A DNA stretch of 64,000 bases. It comes from Rhizobium sp. WYCCWR10014 (GTDB lineage Bacteria > Pseudomonadota > Alphaproteobacteria > Rhizobiales > Rhizobiaceae). The DNA lies in contig NZ_LXFU01000037.1 in NCBI RefSeq assembly GCF_001657485.1, forward strand, positions 744,001 to 808,000, given 5' to 3'. Under the pieces are notes generated by a model that ran no database searches, was not told the DNA's origin, and saw only the letters and a list, made by a program, of their open reading frames with translations. How positions within the stretch are numbered: position 1 is the stretch's first letter; every line of letters starts with the position of its first letter. Positions 52,697 to 61,574 of the stretch are shown here, one piece after another. Both the position numbers and the translations under genes were made by a program.

Positions 52697-53677
52697 TCAA
52701 CCCGGATACCAGACGATGCGAGGCTCCTCCTTCGAACGCTCGTATTGCCAGGCCGAGTCGATAAGCATTTCGAGATTGTAATTTGGCTGCCAATCCAGCA
52801 GGTATTTCGCCTTGCTGTTGTCCATCCAATTGGAATGGAAGCGGCTCGGTATGTCGACGGAGTCGAGATTGCGCGTGCGCAAGAGATAGGCGGCGACTTC
52901 AGCATAGTCGACGGGGCGATCCATGCAGATATTGAAGAGTTGCCGCTCCGCCCGGGGGTTATCGATCACTGCCAATATTGCCGACACAAGGTCGTCGACA
53001 TGGACGAAATTGCGCTTCAGTGCACGTCCGTCGGCGTCCACGAGCAGCGGCACCGTACCCATCGCCGCATAGCGCCGTGCCGCTTCTTCCGGAACGAGCG
53101 TCTTCCAGTCCGGACCGCCAAAGACGTCGTCTCCAAAAGACAGCGAATACTTGAAATCATCCTTTTCCATGATCCAGGGCGCGCGCAGACAACAGCCATT
53201 GAGGCCGTACTGAATGCCAAACTGCTCCAGCATGACCTCTTCCAGGACTTTGGAGAGCGCATAGCTTCCCGGATAGGCACAATGGCGGGCGTTCTCGGTG
53301 ATCGGGCCGTCATGGCGATAGTGGAAATGTCCCACACCCGCATCACCACCGATCAGGATGAACTGGCGTGCGGTGACGCTCGTACGGAACTCCTCGAGCA
53401 GCCAAAAGAGACCTTTGACCGTGACATCCATAATGTCTTCAGGCGTTTCCTTGCATGTGGCGAGATGCACGACATGGGTAACGTCATCCAGCGCCTTTGC
53501 CACGACATCGCGATCGGCGATCGAGCCTTGGAAGACATCGACACGGTCGGTCGCCTCGTACAAACGATTATGGCAAAGCGCACGAATACGGGCTTTGGAA
53601 AATCTCGGATCGTCAAGCAGCCCAGCTATGAAGCGCCGCCCGACCTTGCCCGTCGCACCGGTCACAAGGATCAGCAT
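52697..53677 (-). CDS. NAD-dependent epimerase/dehydratase family protein
   Basis: The 326-residue extended SDR has the nucleotide-binding motif VTGATGKVGRRFIAGLL at the N-terminus and the catalytic YALSK (in YPGSYALSKVLEEVM). It also has THVVHLAT, as in sugar epimerases and dehydrogenases. The C-terminal region (RPVDYAEVAAYLL) is typical. It is the first gene of a minus-strand unit with the sugar-binding protein and diverges from the ATPase. It probably oxidises or epimerises the imported sugar or acid; whether its substrate is free or nucleotide-linked cannot be read. Confidence 0.85.
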   Translation of the reverse strand: MLILVTGATGKVGRRFIAGLLDDPRFSKARIRALCHNRLYEATDRVDVFQGSIADRDVVAKALDDVTHVVHLATCKETPEDIMDVTVKGLFWLLEEFRTSVTARQFILIGGDAGVGHFHYRHDGPITENARHCAYPGSYALSKVLEEVMLEQFGIQYGLNGCCLRAPWIMEKDDFKYSLSFGDDVFGGPDWKTLVPEEAARRYAAMGTVPLLVDADGRALKRNFVHVDDLVSAILAVIDNPRAERQLFNICMDRPVDYAEVAAYLLRTRNLDSVDIPSRFHSNWMDNSKAKYLLDWQPNYNLEMLIDSAWQYERSKEEPRIVWYPG

Positions 53678-53732
53678 GCTCTTTCTCCCCCATTGATAGG
53701 TAATATCCGGGCGCCACTCACGTCAAATGATA

Positions 53733-53762
53733 TTTGTCTGACAAAACAGATTTTTGTGACAA
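53733..53762. promoter_or_regulatory. Tandem FadR/GntR-type operator palindromes
   Basis: TTTGTCTGACAAA (53733-53745) is a perfect palindrome around a central T. TTGTGACAA (53754-53762) follows 8 bases later. The FadR subfamily prefers TnGTnnnACnA-type sites, which both match in part. They lie 56-85 bases from the epimerase start, in the divergent promoter, so the regulator encoded at 50685 is the obvious candidate. Confidence 0.6.
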
Positions 53763-53930
53763 TAAGGTCAATGGCCGGGACAATGAGTTGACGCTGTCGC
53801 AGGGTTTTGCGTAAATGCTCCCGATCGCTTTTCCTGGGAGGATACTGGAAAAGTGAACTCGCCGGAGTCTTGCCTCGAAGACAAGCAGGGTTCGGTGCGA
53901 TGGATAGCCCGATGGGAGGCGACGAGGCTG

Positions 53931-54671
53931 GTGGCGGTTCTTGAGCTCAGCAATATTTCCAAACATTTCGGTGCCATCCAGGCAGTCAACGATGTTTCGT
54001 TTTCGCTAGAAGCCGGGCAGGTTGTCGGCCTCATGGGCGACAACGGCGCTGGCAAGTCCACACTGGTGAAGATGATCGCCGGCAACTTTCGACCGAGCCA
54101 TGGAACCATGCGGCTCGACGGCACCGATCTCGTCCTTCATCGGCCGAAGGAAGCGCGCCAGCATGGCATCGAGATCGTTCACCAGGATTTGGCGCTCTGC
54201 AACAATCTGACGGCGGCGGCGAACGTGTTTCTGGGACGAGAATTGCGCCGCGGCGTATGGCCTCTTCGCATCCTCGACCACAAGAGCATGTACAAGCGCG
54301 CCGGCGAGATATTTCGCGAGCTCAAATCCGAGACGCGGGCGCGCGATCTCGTCAAGCAAATGTCAGGTGGCCAGCGGCAAGCGGTCGCAATCGGCCGCAC
54401 AATGCTGTCGGAAGCGAAAATCGTATTGATGGACGAGCCGACAGCAGCCATTTCCGTGCGCCAGGTGGCTGAGGTTCTGAATCTGATCCGCCAATTGCGG
54501 GATCGGGGCATTGTCGTTGTCCTGATCAGCCACCGCATGCCCGACGTCTTCTCGGTCGCCGACCGCGTGATCGTAATGCGGCGGGGCAGAAAAGTAGCCG
54601 ACAAGCAGATTGCGGCAAGTTCGCCGGAGGAAGTGACGGGGCTGATCACCGGCGCCATCGAGCAGGTGTGA
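53931..54671 (+). CDS. Sugar ABC transporter ATP-binding protein, single-domain (FrcA-like)
   Basis: The 246-residue ATPase has Walker A GDNGAGKS, Q-loop IEIVHQDLALCNNLTAAANVFLGRE, signature MSGGQRQAVAIGRTM and Walker B IVLMDEPTAAIS with H-loop LISHRMPDVF. This matches CUT2-type ATPases, but in RbsA and XylG two such domains are fused (about 500 residues). Here only one is present, as in FrcA. The domain starts VAVLELSNISKHFGAIQAV; GTG at 53931 has GGGAGGCGACGAGG upstream. GTG at 53853 gives an extra, non-family N-terminus. It precedes the permease gene by 40 bases. Confidence 0.86.
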   Translation: MAVLELSNISKHFGAIQAVNDVSFSLEAGQVVGLMGDNGAGKSTLVKMIAGNFRPSHGTMRLDGTDLVLHRPKEARQHGIEIVHQDLALCNNLTAAANVFLGRELRRGVWPLRILDHKSMYKRAGEIFRELKSETRARDLVKQMSGGQRQAVAIGRTMLSEAKIVLMDEPTAAISVRQVAEVLNLIRQLRDRGIVVVLISHRMPDVFSVADRVIVMRRGRKVADKQIAASSPEEVTGLITGAIEQV

Positions 54672-54711
54672 TCAATGCTGTCCGTTGCAACAGGAAAGAA
54701 GAAGGTCGACG

Positions 54712-55710
54712 ATGGCGGTTACACTTGACCAGACGATCGGACAGAAGCAACGGAGCTGGCTTGCGACGATCATGGGCGGCCAGACATTCTGGGTGCTGAT
54801 TGCAGTCATTCTCGCCTGCATTTTTCTGTCGATGGCGACGGACTCCTTTGCGACGGCGAAGAACATCTACAACATCACCCGCAACGTCACTTTCGTCGCC
54901 ATTATCGCGCTCGGCATGACGCTGGTCATCATCACCGGCGGCATCGATTTGTCCGTCGGCTCCGTGCTTTGCCTGTGTAGCATGGTGCTGGCGGTGGTCA
55001 TGCATGCGGGATACAGTATTGAAGTCGGCATCGCCGCATCAATCGGTACTGCTCTGTTGGTCGGAGCTTTCAACGGCGTCTTGATTGCCTATCTCGGCTT
55101 CCCCCCTTTCGTCGTCACGCTCGGCATGTTGTCGATTGCGCGCAGCCTTGCGATGGTTGCATCCAACAACACTGTGGTTTTTGAGTTCGGACCAGATCAC
55201 GACAAACTACTGGCACTGGGTGGCGGCGCCTGGGTTTTCGGGATCGCCAATCCAGTGCTTTACATGGTCGTGCTGGCACTCATTACCGGTTTCGTGCTGC
55301 GCTGGACCAAGTTCGGCCGCTATGTCTTTGCCATCGGCGGCAATGAGCACGCCGCGACACTGACGGGTGTTCCCGTGCCGAGGATCAAGGTGATCGTCTA
55401 TATGATTTCTGCCCTGTCGGCGGGGGTTGCCGGCATCATTCAAACCGGCTGGCTCGGCGCCGTCACCACAAACATCGGCGCCGGGATGGAACTTCAGGTC
55501 ATTGCCGCCGCGGTTATCGGCGGCGCCAATCTGGCCGGGGGCGTCGGCACCGCCTTTGGAGCCTTGGTCGGCGCCGCACTCATCGAGGTCATCCGCAACA
55601 GTCTTGGTTTGCTCGGCATCAACGCGTTCTGGCAAGGTTGCTTTATCGGTGGCGCAATCGTGCTCGCCGTCCTTTTCGACCGACTTCGCAACTTGCGACA
55701 GGGCGAGTAG
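54712..55710 (+). CDS. Sugar ABC transporter permease (CUT2, RbsC/FrcC-like)
   Basis: The 332-residue membrane protein has eight to ten predicted helices and the RbsC-type blocks NVTFVAIIALGMTLVIITGGIDLSVGSV and LGFPPFVVTLGMLSIARSLAMV. RYVFAIGGNEHAATLTGVPVPRIKVIVYMISALSAGVAGI and VIAAAVIGGANLAGGVGTAFGALVGAALIEVIRNSL are the family's coupling regions. Its binding protein is the divergent 51662-52648 gene. The start ATG follows GAAGG. Confidence 0.9.
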   Translation: MAVTLDQTIGQKQRSWLATIMGGQTFWVLIAVILACIFLSMATDSFATAKNIYNITRNVTFVAIIALGMTLVIITGGIDLSVGSVLCLCSMVLAVVMHAGYSIEVGIAASIGTALLVGAFNGVLIAYLGFPPFVVTLGMLSIARSLAMVASNNTVVFEFGPDHDKLLALGGGAWVFGIANPVLYMVVLALITGFVLRWTKFGRYVFAIGGNEHAATLTGVPVPRIKVIVYMISALSAGVAGIIQTGWLGAVTTNIGAGMELQVIAAAVIGGANLAGGVGTAFGALVGAALIEVIRNSLGLLGINAFWQGCFIGGAIVLAVLFDRLRNLRQGE

Positions 55711-55770
55711 ACGAACCCCGCTCTTAAGAGATTTCTGCGGCTCGCGCCCGCGCCAGGAGCGGCCGCACGT

Positions 55771-56820
55771 TCAAACAGTCCGGCCTTGTTCAGTTCGCTT
55801 TGTTGTCTGCCCGTTGCCGTTGAAAAAGTGCACCTTCGAGACATCGGCGGTGAGCCCTATTTGGTTTCCCGCCTTCATGTCACCACCGTCGTGCAGGACG
55901 AGGCAATCGTGCCCGTCCGGCAGCTTGACGTGGAGCAGCGTTACCGCCCCGGTATATTCACAAAGCCCGACGGTCCCGCGCAGCGTCCCGTCTCGAGGTT
56001 CCACGACCGTCAGATGCTCCGGCCTTATCCCGATGGTCTCCGCAGTGGCGTCCGCTGCCGTTGCGCCTGTCAGCAGAGGCGCGATCTCTGCCGGGAGCAG
56101 ATTCATTTTTGGGCTTCCGATGAATTGCGCCACGAAGATATTTGCCGGCCGCTCATATAATTCCCGGGGGGAACCGACCTGCTCCACACGGCCGTCGCGC
56201 AGAACCACGATCTTGTCGGCGAGCGTCATCGCTTCGATTTGGTCGTGCGTTACATAGATCATCGTCGTGGAGAGCCGCTTGTGTAGTGCGGCGATTTCAG
56301 AGCGCATGTGCACGCGCAACTCTGCATCGAGGTTCGACAGCGGCTCGTCGAACAGGAAGACATCGGGATTTCCGACGATGGCCCGGCCGATCGCGACGCG
56401 CTGCCGCTGACCGCCGGAAAGCTCGCGGGGGTAACGATCGAGCAATGCTTCGAGCTTCAGCGTGGCGCTTGCTTCATCGACGCGCTTCTGACGCTCCTGT
56501 GCCGGAACTTTGCGGACCTTTAGCCCGAAACCCATATTGTCCCGGACGGTCAGGTGCGGATAGAGGGCATAGGATTGGAAGACCATGGCAACACCGCGTT
56601 TCGAAGCCGGCACTTCGTTGACCACTCGGCCGCCAATCGCAAGTTCACCGCCGCTGAGATATTCCAGCCCCGAAATCAGCCGCAGCAAGGTGGACTTGCC
56701 GCAGCCCGACGGACCGACGAATACGACGAACTCGCCCGGATCGATCCTGAGATCGACGCCGCGGATGACCTCGACGGCGCCGAAGCGTTTTTCGATGCCT
56801 TTAAGCGATACACTGCTCAT
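55771..56820 (-). CDS. Sugar ABC transporter ATP-binding protein (UgpC/MalK-like)
   Basis: The 349-residue ATPase has Walker A GPSGCGKS, the Q-loop VFQSYALYPHLTVRDNMGFGLKVRK, signature LSGGQRQRVAIGRAI, Walker B VFLFDEPLSNLD and H-loop YVTHDQIEAM. The OB-type C-terminal domain follows. It closes the importer encoded on the minus strand from 55771 to 59855, starting 13 bases after the preceding permease. It ends 60 bases from the convergent CUT2 permease gene. Confidence 0.92.
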   Translation of the reverse strand: MSSVSLKGIEKRFGAVEVIRGVDLRIDPGEFVVFVGPSGCGKSTLLRLISGLEYLSGGELAIGGRVVNEVPASKRGVAMVFQSYALYPHLTVRDNMGFGLKVRKVPAQERQKRVDEASATLKLEALLDRYPRELSGGQRQRVAIGRAIVGNPDVFLFDEPLSNLDAELRVHMRSEIAALHKRLSTTMIYVTHDQIEAMTLADKIVVLRDGRVEQVGSPRELYERPANIFVAQFIGSPKMNLLPAEIAPLLTGATAADATAETIGIRPEHLTVVEPRDGTLRGTVGLCEYTGAVTLLHVKLPDGHDCLVLHDGGDMKAGNQIGLTADVSKVHFFNGNGQTTKRTEQGRTV

Positions 56821-56833
56821 GAACGAAAATTCC

Positions 56834-57676
56834 TCATCCCTTCACGCCTGATAGCGCAAAACTTTCGATGATCTGCCGCTGGGCGATCAGATAGACGATC
56901 AGGATCGGCACCACGGCAAGGCTGGTAGCGGCAAGCTGCAGGTTCCATAGCGGCAAGCCGTAGCTGTCGTTGAAGTTTGACAAGGCCAAAGGCAGCGTGA
57001 ACATGTCGAGCGAGCTCAGAAAGATCAGCGGCTCCAGGAACAGGTTCCACGAGAACAGAAAGGTGATGATGGAAACCGCAGCCAGGGCCGGACGCGCCAT
57101 CGGCAGCGCTATCTTCCACCAGACGCCGAAGCGTGAGAGCCCGTCCATCTTGCCGGCTTCTTCCAGTTCCTTGGGCAGGGCCAGGAAATACTGGCGCATC
57201 AGGAACGTTGCCATCACCCCATGAGGGCCGAAGGCGGGCAGCAGGATCAGCGGCCAGTGAGTATCCACCAAACCAAACCAGCGCATCAGGAAGAAGTTCG
57301 GAATGATCGTCACTTCCTCCGGCACCATGAGCGCCGAGATTAGAAAAAGCATCAGCAGCCCGGCACCGGCAAACCGCATGCGCGCCAGCGCATAGCCGGC
57401 CAGGGACGAGATGACGAGGGTGAGCGCCGTCACCACGATCGCGATGTAAAGCGAGTTGAAATACTGCCGCGCGAACGGCTGGTAGGTGAACACTTCGACG
57501 AAATTCTGCCAGCGCCAGACGCGGGGGATAAGCGTCGGCGCGCCGAATATCTCGGTCACGCTCTTGAAGCCGGCAGATACCATCCAAACGAATGGGAAAA
57601 CAAAAGGAATGGCGGCGATCATGAGTGCGATCGTCCAGCAGGTGCGGTAGAGGATCTGGATTTGGCGCTGGGTCAC
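56834..57676 (-). CDS. Sugar ABC transporter permease (CUT1, MalG-like)
   Basis: The 280-residue membrane protein starts MTQRQIQILYRTCWTIALMIAAIPFVFPFVWMVS. The EAA loop is PKELEEAGKMDGLSRFGVWWKIALPMARPA, followed by FLFSWNLFLEPLIFLSS as in MalG relatives. The ATG overlaps the stop of the MalF-like gene (ATGA), so they are coupled. It belongs to the sugar-acid-type locus. Confidence 0.9.
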   Translation of the reverse strand: MTQRQIQILYRTCWTIALMIAAIPFVFPFVWMVSAGFKSVTEIFGAPTLIPRVWRWQNFVEVFTYQPFARQYFNSLYIAIVVTALTLVISSLAGYALARMRFAGAGLLMLFLISALMVPEEVTIIPNFFLMRWFGLVDTHWPLILLPAFGPHGVMATFLMRQYFLALPKELEEAGKMDGLSRFGVWWKIALPMARPALAAVSIITFLFSWNLFLEPLIFLSSLDMFTLPLALSNFNDSYGLPLWNLQLAATSLAVVPILIVYLIAQRQIIESFALSGVKG

Positions 57677-58596
57677 TCCGATCCCTTTCTCCGCAGCATC
57701 ACCTGTACCAGGGTCAGCGCCATGATCATCACGAACATGATCATCGCGAGCGCCGAGGCATAGCCGACATTGAAGAATTTGAAGCCCTGCTGGTAGATGT
57801 AGAAGGCAAGCACCAGTGTGCCGTTTTCCGGGCCGCCACCGGTCATCTGGTATATGTGATCAAAGACCTTGAAGGAGCCGATCGTCGTGATGACCATGAT
57901 GACGAGCGTGGTCGGCGCCAGCAACGGCCAGGTGATCATGCTGAAGATCTGCCGGCGTGAGGCGCCCTCCAGGCGCGCTGCCTCTTCATAGTCCCGCGGG
58001 ATCGCCTGCAACGCCGCAATGTAGAGGATCATGTTAAGGCCGACCATCTTGATAACGCGGGTGACGATGACAGCCGCCATGGCCCAGCTCGGTTCACGCA
58101 GCCAGTTTGGACCGGTGATCCCGACCAGCGCCAGCACCTGGTTGATGAAACCGCCTTCTCCCTGCAGCAGAAATTTCCATACGATCGCCCAGGCGATGGC
58201 CGAGGTGATGACGGGAGCGAAAAACACCGTGCGAAAGAACACGACCCCGAAGAACGGCCGGGAAAGGGCGAGCGCCAAGGCGAGCGCGAGCGCCATGTTG
58301 AGCGGCACGAGACCGATCGCGAAAATAACCGAATTGCGCACCACAAGCCAAAAGTCAGGGTTTTCCAGGAGCGCATTCTGAAAATTGGCAAGGCCTACGA
58401 AGGTGGCCTGCTGGCTGAGCAGGTTCCATTCGGTCATCGAATAATAGACCACTGCGCAGAGCGGACCGAGGAAGAAGATGAGGAAGCCGATGAAGGTGGG
58501 GCTGACAAACAGCCACGCCTCCATCATCTCTCTCACCTTCAACGTCAGCCAGGTCTTTTGGCCGGTTCGAATGGAGTTATGAACGGTATCGGCCAT
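57673..58596 (-). CDS. Sugar ABC transporter permease (CUT1, MalF-like)
   Basis: The 307-residue permease starts MADTVHNSIRTGQKTWLTLKV, then EAWLFVSPTFIGFLIFFLGP with six predicted helices. The EAA loop is PRDYEEAARLEGASRRQIFSMITWPLLAPT and the MalF-type end is IYQMTGGGPENGTLVLAFYIYQQGF. The frame is open further upstream into the binding-protein gene, but that part reads as a shadow. It starts 11 bases after the binding-protein stop. Confidence 0.9.
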   Translation of the reverse strand: MADTVHNSIRTGQKTWLTLKVREMMEAWLFVSPTFIGFLIFFLGPLCAVVYYSMTEWNLLSQQATFVGLANFQNALLENPDFWLVVRNSVIFAIGLVPLNMALALALALALSRPFFGVVFFRTVFFAPVITSAIAWAIVWKFLLQGEGGFINQVLALVGITGPNWLREPSWAMAAVIVTRVIKMVGLNMILYIAALQAIPRDYEEAARLEGASRRQIFSMITWPLLAPTTLVIMVITTIGSFKVFDHIYQMTGGGPENGTLVLAFYIYQQGFKFFNVGYASALAMIMFVMIMALTLVQVMLRRKGSE

Positions 58597-58607
58597 CTTC
58601 GTTCTGA

Positions 58608-59855
58608 TCAAAGCAGCGGCTGGATTGCCGCGCAGATGCCCTTGATGGCGGCATCGACATCGGCATCCGGCTTCCACAAGGCATCGACGCGTGGCGCCAT
58701 GGCGGCAAGGATCTGGGGCGCTCTTTCGTTGGCCGAGACCACCCGGCCCTTTTCTATGGCGGCAGCCACATTCTTCATCATCTCGGGCGGCACGAGCTTG
58801 TTGCCGTTGATGAATGCATCGGCCTGCAGAACGCTCTTGCGGGCGGGCGGGAAGAACTGCGCCATGGTGGCGACGTTTTCCTTGTTGGTCATATGCGCCA
58901 CGAATTCCGCGGCGATTTCCGTATTCTTGCCTTGGGCGAACACAACAAGGCCGGCCTGGCCGATAACGGGTGACTCTCCACCTGGGCCGGTGGGCAACGG
59001 TGCGATGCCCCACTTGAAGCCGGCTTCCGCCATCTTCGAAGCACGGGAAATCTGGTTGACCGTCATCGCCGAATTGCCGGAGAAGTAATCGCCCTGTTCG
59101 CCCGGCGGAACGATGGACTTGTCCTTGAAGACCATGTCATGCAGCTGCTTGACCGCCTTGACCGCTTCGGGCTTGTCGAAGCCGCATTCCTTGTTCGACC
59201 AGATATCGCCGCCATAGGCGCGGATTGGCGGCAGAAGGGCATGGGTCATGCGAGAGGCATAGCCTTCGCCATCCTTGAACTCGAAGCCCCATTTGCCGGG
59301 ATTGGTTTCCGCGAGCTTCTTGGAGACTTCCTGGAACTTGTCCATGTTCCATTCGCCCTTGGCAGCGATCGTCAGCGGATCTTCGAGCCCGGCTTTGTCG
59401 AACATGTCCTTGTTGTAGTAGATCATGAAAGGCGAGGTGGAGAACGGAATGCCGTAGACCGTTTCATCCTTCTGCCACAGGCCCATGGCCGGCTTCGAAA
59501 AATCGTCGAAATCATAGCCTTCCGCCGCCTTGAGCGTCGGGCCGAGATTCATCAGAAGATTGGCGTTTTCGAAAGCCGGAGCGGCATCCTCCATCATCCA
59601 GGCTATGTCGGGAGCATTGCCACCGGCGATCTGGAAGGTCAGTTTCTGCGTGTAGTCGTTAACCGGCACGGTCTCGAACTTCACGTTCACGTCGGGATGT
59701 GTGGCTTTGAAGCTTTCCGCAATGCTATTCAGCATCTTCAGATGAGCCTCGCTCCCGGTCCAGACCGTCATGCGGAGATCCGTCGCGAAGACGGCAGACG
59801 TCGATATGCACAATGTCAACGCGGATGCTGCGATACCTGCTATTGCGGCCTTCAT
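58608..59855 (-). CDS. Sugar ABC transporter substrate-binding protein (CUT1-type, family 1)
   Basis: The 415-residue receptor starts with a Sec signal peptide (MKAAIAGIAASALTLCISTSAVFA). Family blocks include TDLRMTVWTGSEAHLKMLNSIAESFKATHPDVNVKFETVPVNDYTQKL, IAGGNAPDIAWMMEDAAPAFENANLLMNL, and TVYGIPFSTSPFMIYYNKDMFDKAG. It probably binds a sugar or sugar-acid oligomer or monomer. The ATG at 59855 has GGGAGGAAACC. It is separated from the dehydrogenase gene by 133 bases with two inverted repeats. Confidence 0.9.
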   Translation of the reverse strand: MKAAIAGIAASALTLCISTSAVFATDLRMTVWTGSEAHLKMLNSIAESFKATHPDVNVKFETVPVNDYTQKLTFQIAGGNAPDIAWMMEDAAPAFENANLLMNLGPTLKAAEGYDFDDFSKPAMGLWQKDETVYGIPFSTSPFMIYYNKDMFDKAGLEDPLTIAAKGEWNMDKFQEVSKKLAETNPGKWGFEFKDGEGYASRMTHALLPPIRAYGGDIWSNKECGFDKPEAVKAVKQLHDMVFKDKSIVPPGEQGDYFSGNSAMTVNQISRASKMAEAGFKWGIAPLPTGPGGESPVIGQAGLVVFAQGKNTEIAAEFVAHMTNKENVATMAQFFPPARKSVLQADAFINGNKLVPPEMMKNVAAAIEKGRVVSANERAPQILAAMAPRVDALWKPDADVDAAIKGICAAIQPLL

Positions 59856-59894
59856 GGTTTCCTCCCCTTTTTGGTCGTCGGCGATCAGCCTTCA

Positions 59895-59923
59895 CCGAAT
59901 GAATGCGAACGGCATTCGTTCGG
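59895..59923. repeat. Long inverted repeat upstream of the binding-protein gene
   Basis: CCGAATGAATGC (59895-59906) and GCATTCGTTCGG (59912-59923) pair at 11 of 12 positions plus one wobble, around a 5-base centre. It lies in the 133-base gap between the SDR gene and the binding-protein gene and could be a terminator-like stem of the SDR transcript or an operator. No T-run follows on the minus strand. Confidence 0.55.
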
Positions 59924-59938
59924 CGGTTGGCTGCAAGC

Positions 59939-59960
59939 TGCGGCGGGTGGTTCCGCCGCA
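59939..59960 (-). terminator. Hairpin after the SDR gene
   Basis: TGCGGCGG and CCGCCGCA form a perfect 8-bp stem with a 6-base loop, 29 bases past the SDR stop. There is no T-tract, so termination strength is uncertain. Confidence 0.4.
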
Positions 59961-59988
59961 TGATCTCGAAAACCTTGCCGCAGGCCGC

Positions 59989-60780
59989 TCACCCGGCAGC
60001 GTGCGGAAGGCTCCCGGGCGCGTCTCCGATCGACCATCCTCCGTCGACCGGGATATTTGCACCCGTAATGTAGCTGGCAGCATCGCTGCACAAAAAAACA
60101 AACGCCCCAACCAGGTCCTGCGGCTGGCCCGGCCTGCCCACAGGGATCTTGGCGGCAACCGCTTTGCGGAACGCCGGGTCGCCATAGCGCGCGGCATTGG
60201 CTTCGATCTCGATCGCACCCGGCGAAACCACATTCAGCGTGACGCCGCGGTGGCCGGTTTCGCGCGCAATCGACCTGATCGCAGTCAACTGCGCCGCCTT
60301 GAGCGACGCATAAACAACCGTTTCCGCCCGCGGCCGCACCGCCATGATACTGCCTGTGGCGACGACCCTGCCCCAGCCCCGCTCGGCCATCGGTGGAACC
60401 AGCTTTGCCGTCAGCGTCAGCAGCGCCGAGAAATTCGATGCCACATGGGCGTTGACATGCGCCTCATCCAATTCCTGCCAGGGTCGCCGATGTTCGATGG
60501 CGGCATTGGCAATGAGGATATCGATCGGGCCGTGTGATTTGAGCACTTCATCGGCAAAAGCCTGCGTCGCACGCCCGTCAGTGAAGTCTGCTTCCAGTAC
60601 CGGCGCCGTGCCGCCGGTCGCCCGGGCCACCTCACTCGCGCCCGTCTCATTCCCGAAATGATGCAGGATCAGTTCCGCTCCATGCTCCGCAAGGCCAAGC
60701 GCAACAGCCCGGCCGATGCCGGAACTGGCACCGGTTACCAGCACGCGCCGGCCTTTCAGTGAGAAGCGCGCGGCGCTCAT
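59989..60780 (-). CDS. SDR-family oxidoreductase
   Basis: The 263-residue classical short-chain dehydrogenase has the cofactor motif VTGASSGIGRA (TGxxxGxG), the structural LIANAAI, the catalytic Ser144 in ATGSIMA and Tyr157/Lys161 in YASLK. The C-terminus has PVGRPGQPQDLVGAFVFLCSDAASYITGANIPVDGGWS. It probably oxidises a sugar or sugar acid of the locus. It overlaps the end of the GntR regulator by 4 bases (ATGA), so they form one unit. Confidence 0.9.
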   Translation of the reverse strand: MSAARFSLKGRRVLVTGASSGIGRAVALGLAEHGAELILHHFGNETGASEVARATGGTAPVLEADFTDGRATQAFADEVLKSHGPIDILIANAAIEHRRPWQELDEAHVNAHVASNFSALLTLTAKLVPPMAERGWGRVVATGSIMAVRPRAETVVYASLKAAQLTAIRSIARETGHRGVTLNVVSPGAIEIEANAARYGDPAFRKAVAAKIPVGRPGQPQDLVGAFVFLCSDAASYITGANIPVDGGWSIGDAPGSLPHAAG

Positions 60781-61535
60781 CGCTCGGCATCTTTCAACTT
60801 GTCGGCCACCTCGAGCGAGGCAATGTCGGCGGCTTCGAAATGCTCACGGATTTTTTGCTCGGCGAGGTCGGCATCACCAACCGCAATTGCGTCGTAGATC
60901 GCCTGATGCCGGCCAATCGTTGCCCGCCAGTCAGCGTCGCTGCGATTGGCGCGACGTGAAAACAATTCCGACACCTCGCGCTGCACGGAACGCATGCTCT
61001 CCATGTGCACTCGGATCATGTAATTACCTGTCGTCACGGCAAGGCCAAGGTGAAAAAGGATGTCGGCGGCGGTAAAGCCGGAGGGCTCCTGAACGGAAGC
61101 CAGCATGCCCGCCAAGCCCTGCCGCATGATATCCAGACCTTCCGGATCGCGACGTTCGGCGGCGAGCCGGGCAATTCCCGTCTCGATGACGCGGCGCATT
61201 TCATTGGCTTCGCGCAGCCGCTTGAGACTGGAACGCACCGCGTAGCCGTAGATTTTGTCCATCGATTCGCCGCTCAGCGCCTTGGCGCGGGCAACCTTGC
61301 CTTGTTGGGTGAAGATCAGCCCGGCTGCGGTCAGCTGGCGAAGCGCCTCACGGGCGATCGGCTTCGAGACACCGAACTCCCTGGCGATCTCCCCTTCGGG
61401 CGGCAACGGCTCACCAGGCGAGATGCGCCCATCAAAGAGTGCGGCGGCAATCGCATCGGACACCCCATCCGCCAACCGCGAAGGGTTCGGCGGCTTGGCG
61501 GTGAAAACGGGTTTCCTTTCGGGAATTTCAGTCAT
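60777..61535 (-). CDS. FadR-subfamily GntR transcriptional regulator
   Basis: The 252-residue protein has a winged helix (about 20-80: GVSDAIAAALFDGRISPGEPLPPEGEIAREFGVSKPIAREALRQLTAAGLIFTQQGKV). An all-helical FCD domain follows (about 95-235; FHLGLAVTTGNYMIRVHMESM; HQAIYDAIAVGDADLAEQKIREHFEAA). It diverges from the enolase-superfamily gene at 61696, with a clear inverted repeat between. The ATG at 61535 has GAGG 6 bases upstream; ATG at 61547 is an alternative. It heads the minus-strand operon (GntR, SDR, perhaps binding protein and transporter). Confidence 0.88.
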   Translation of the reverse strand: MTEIPERKPVFTAKPPNPSRLADGVSDAIAAALFDGRISPGEPLPPEGEIAREFGVSKPIAREALRQLTAAGLIFTQQGKVARAKALSGESMDKIYGYAVRSSLKRLREANEMRRVIETGIARLAAERRDPEGLDIMRQGLAGMLASVQEPSGFTAADILFHLGLAVTTGNYMIRVHMESMRSVQREVSELFSRRANRSDADWRATIGRHQAIYDAIAVGDADLAEQKIREHFEAADIASLEVADKLKDAER

Positions 61536-61574
61536 CTCGATCCTCATATTCACAAAGCTAACATGCAGTTTCCA

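Noticed and set aside
57673..59013. Extended N-terminus of the MalF-like permease
   Set aside because: The extra 138 codons overlap the binding-protein gene and are Arg/Gly-rich shadow sequence. The family start is at 58596.
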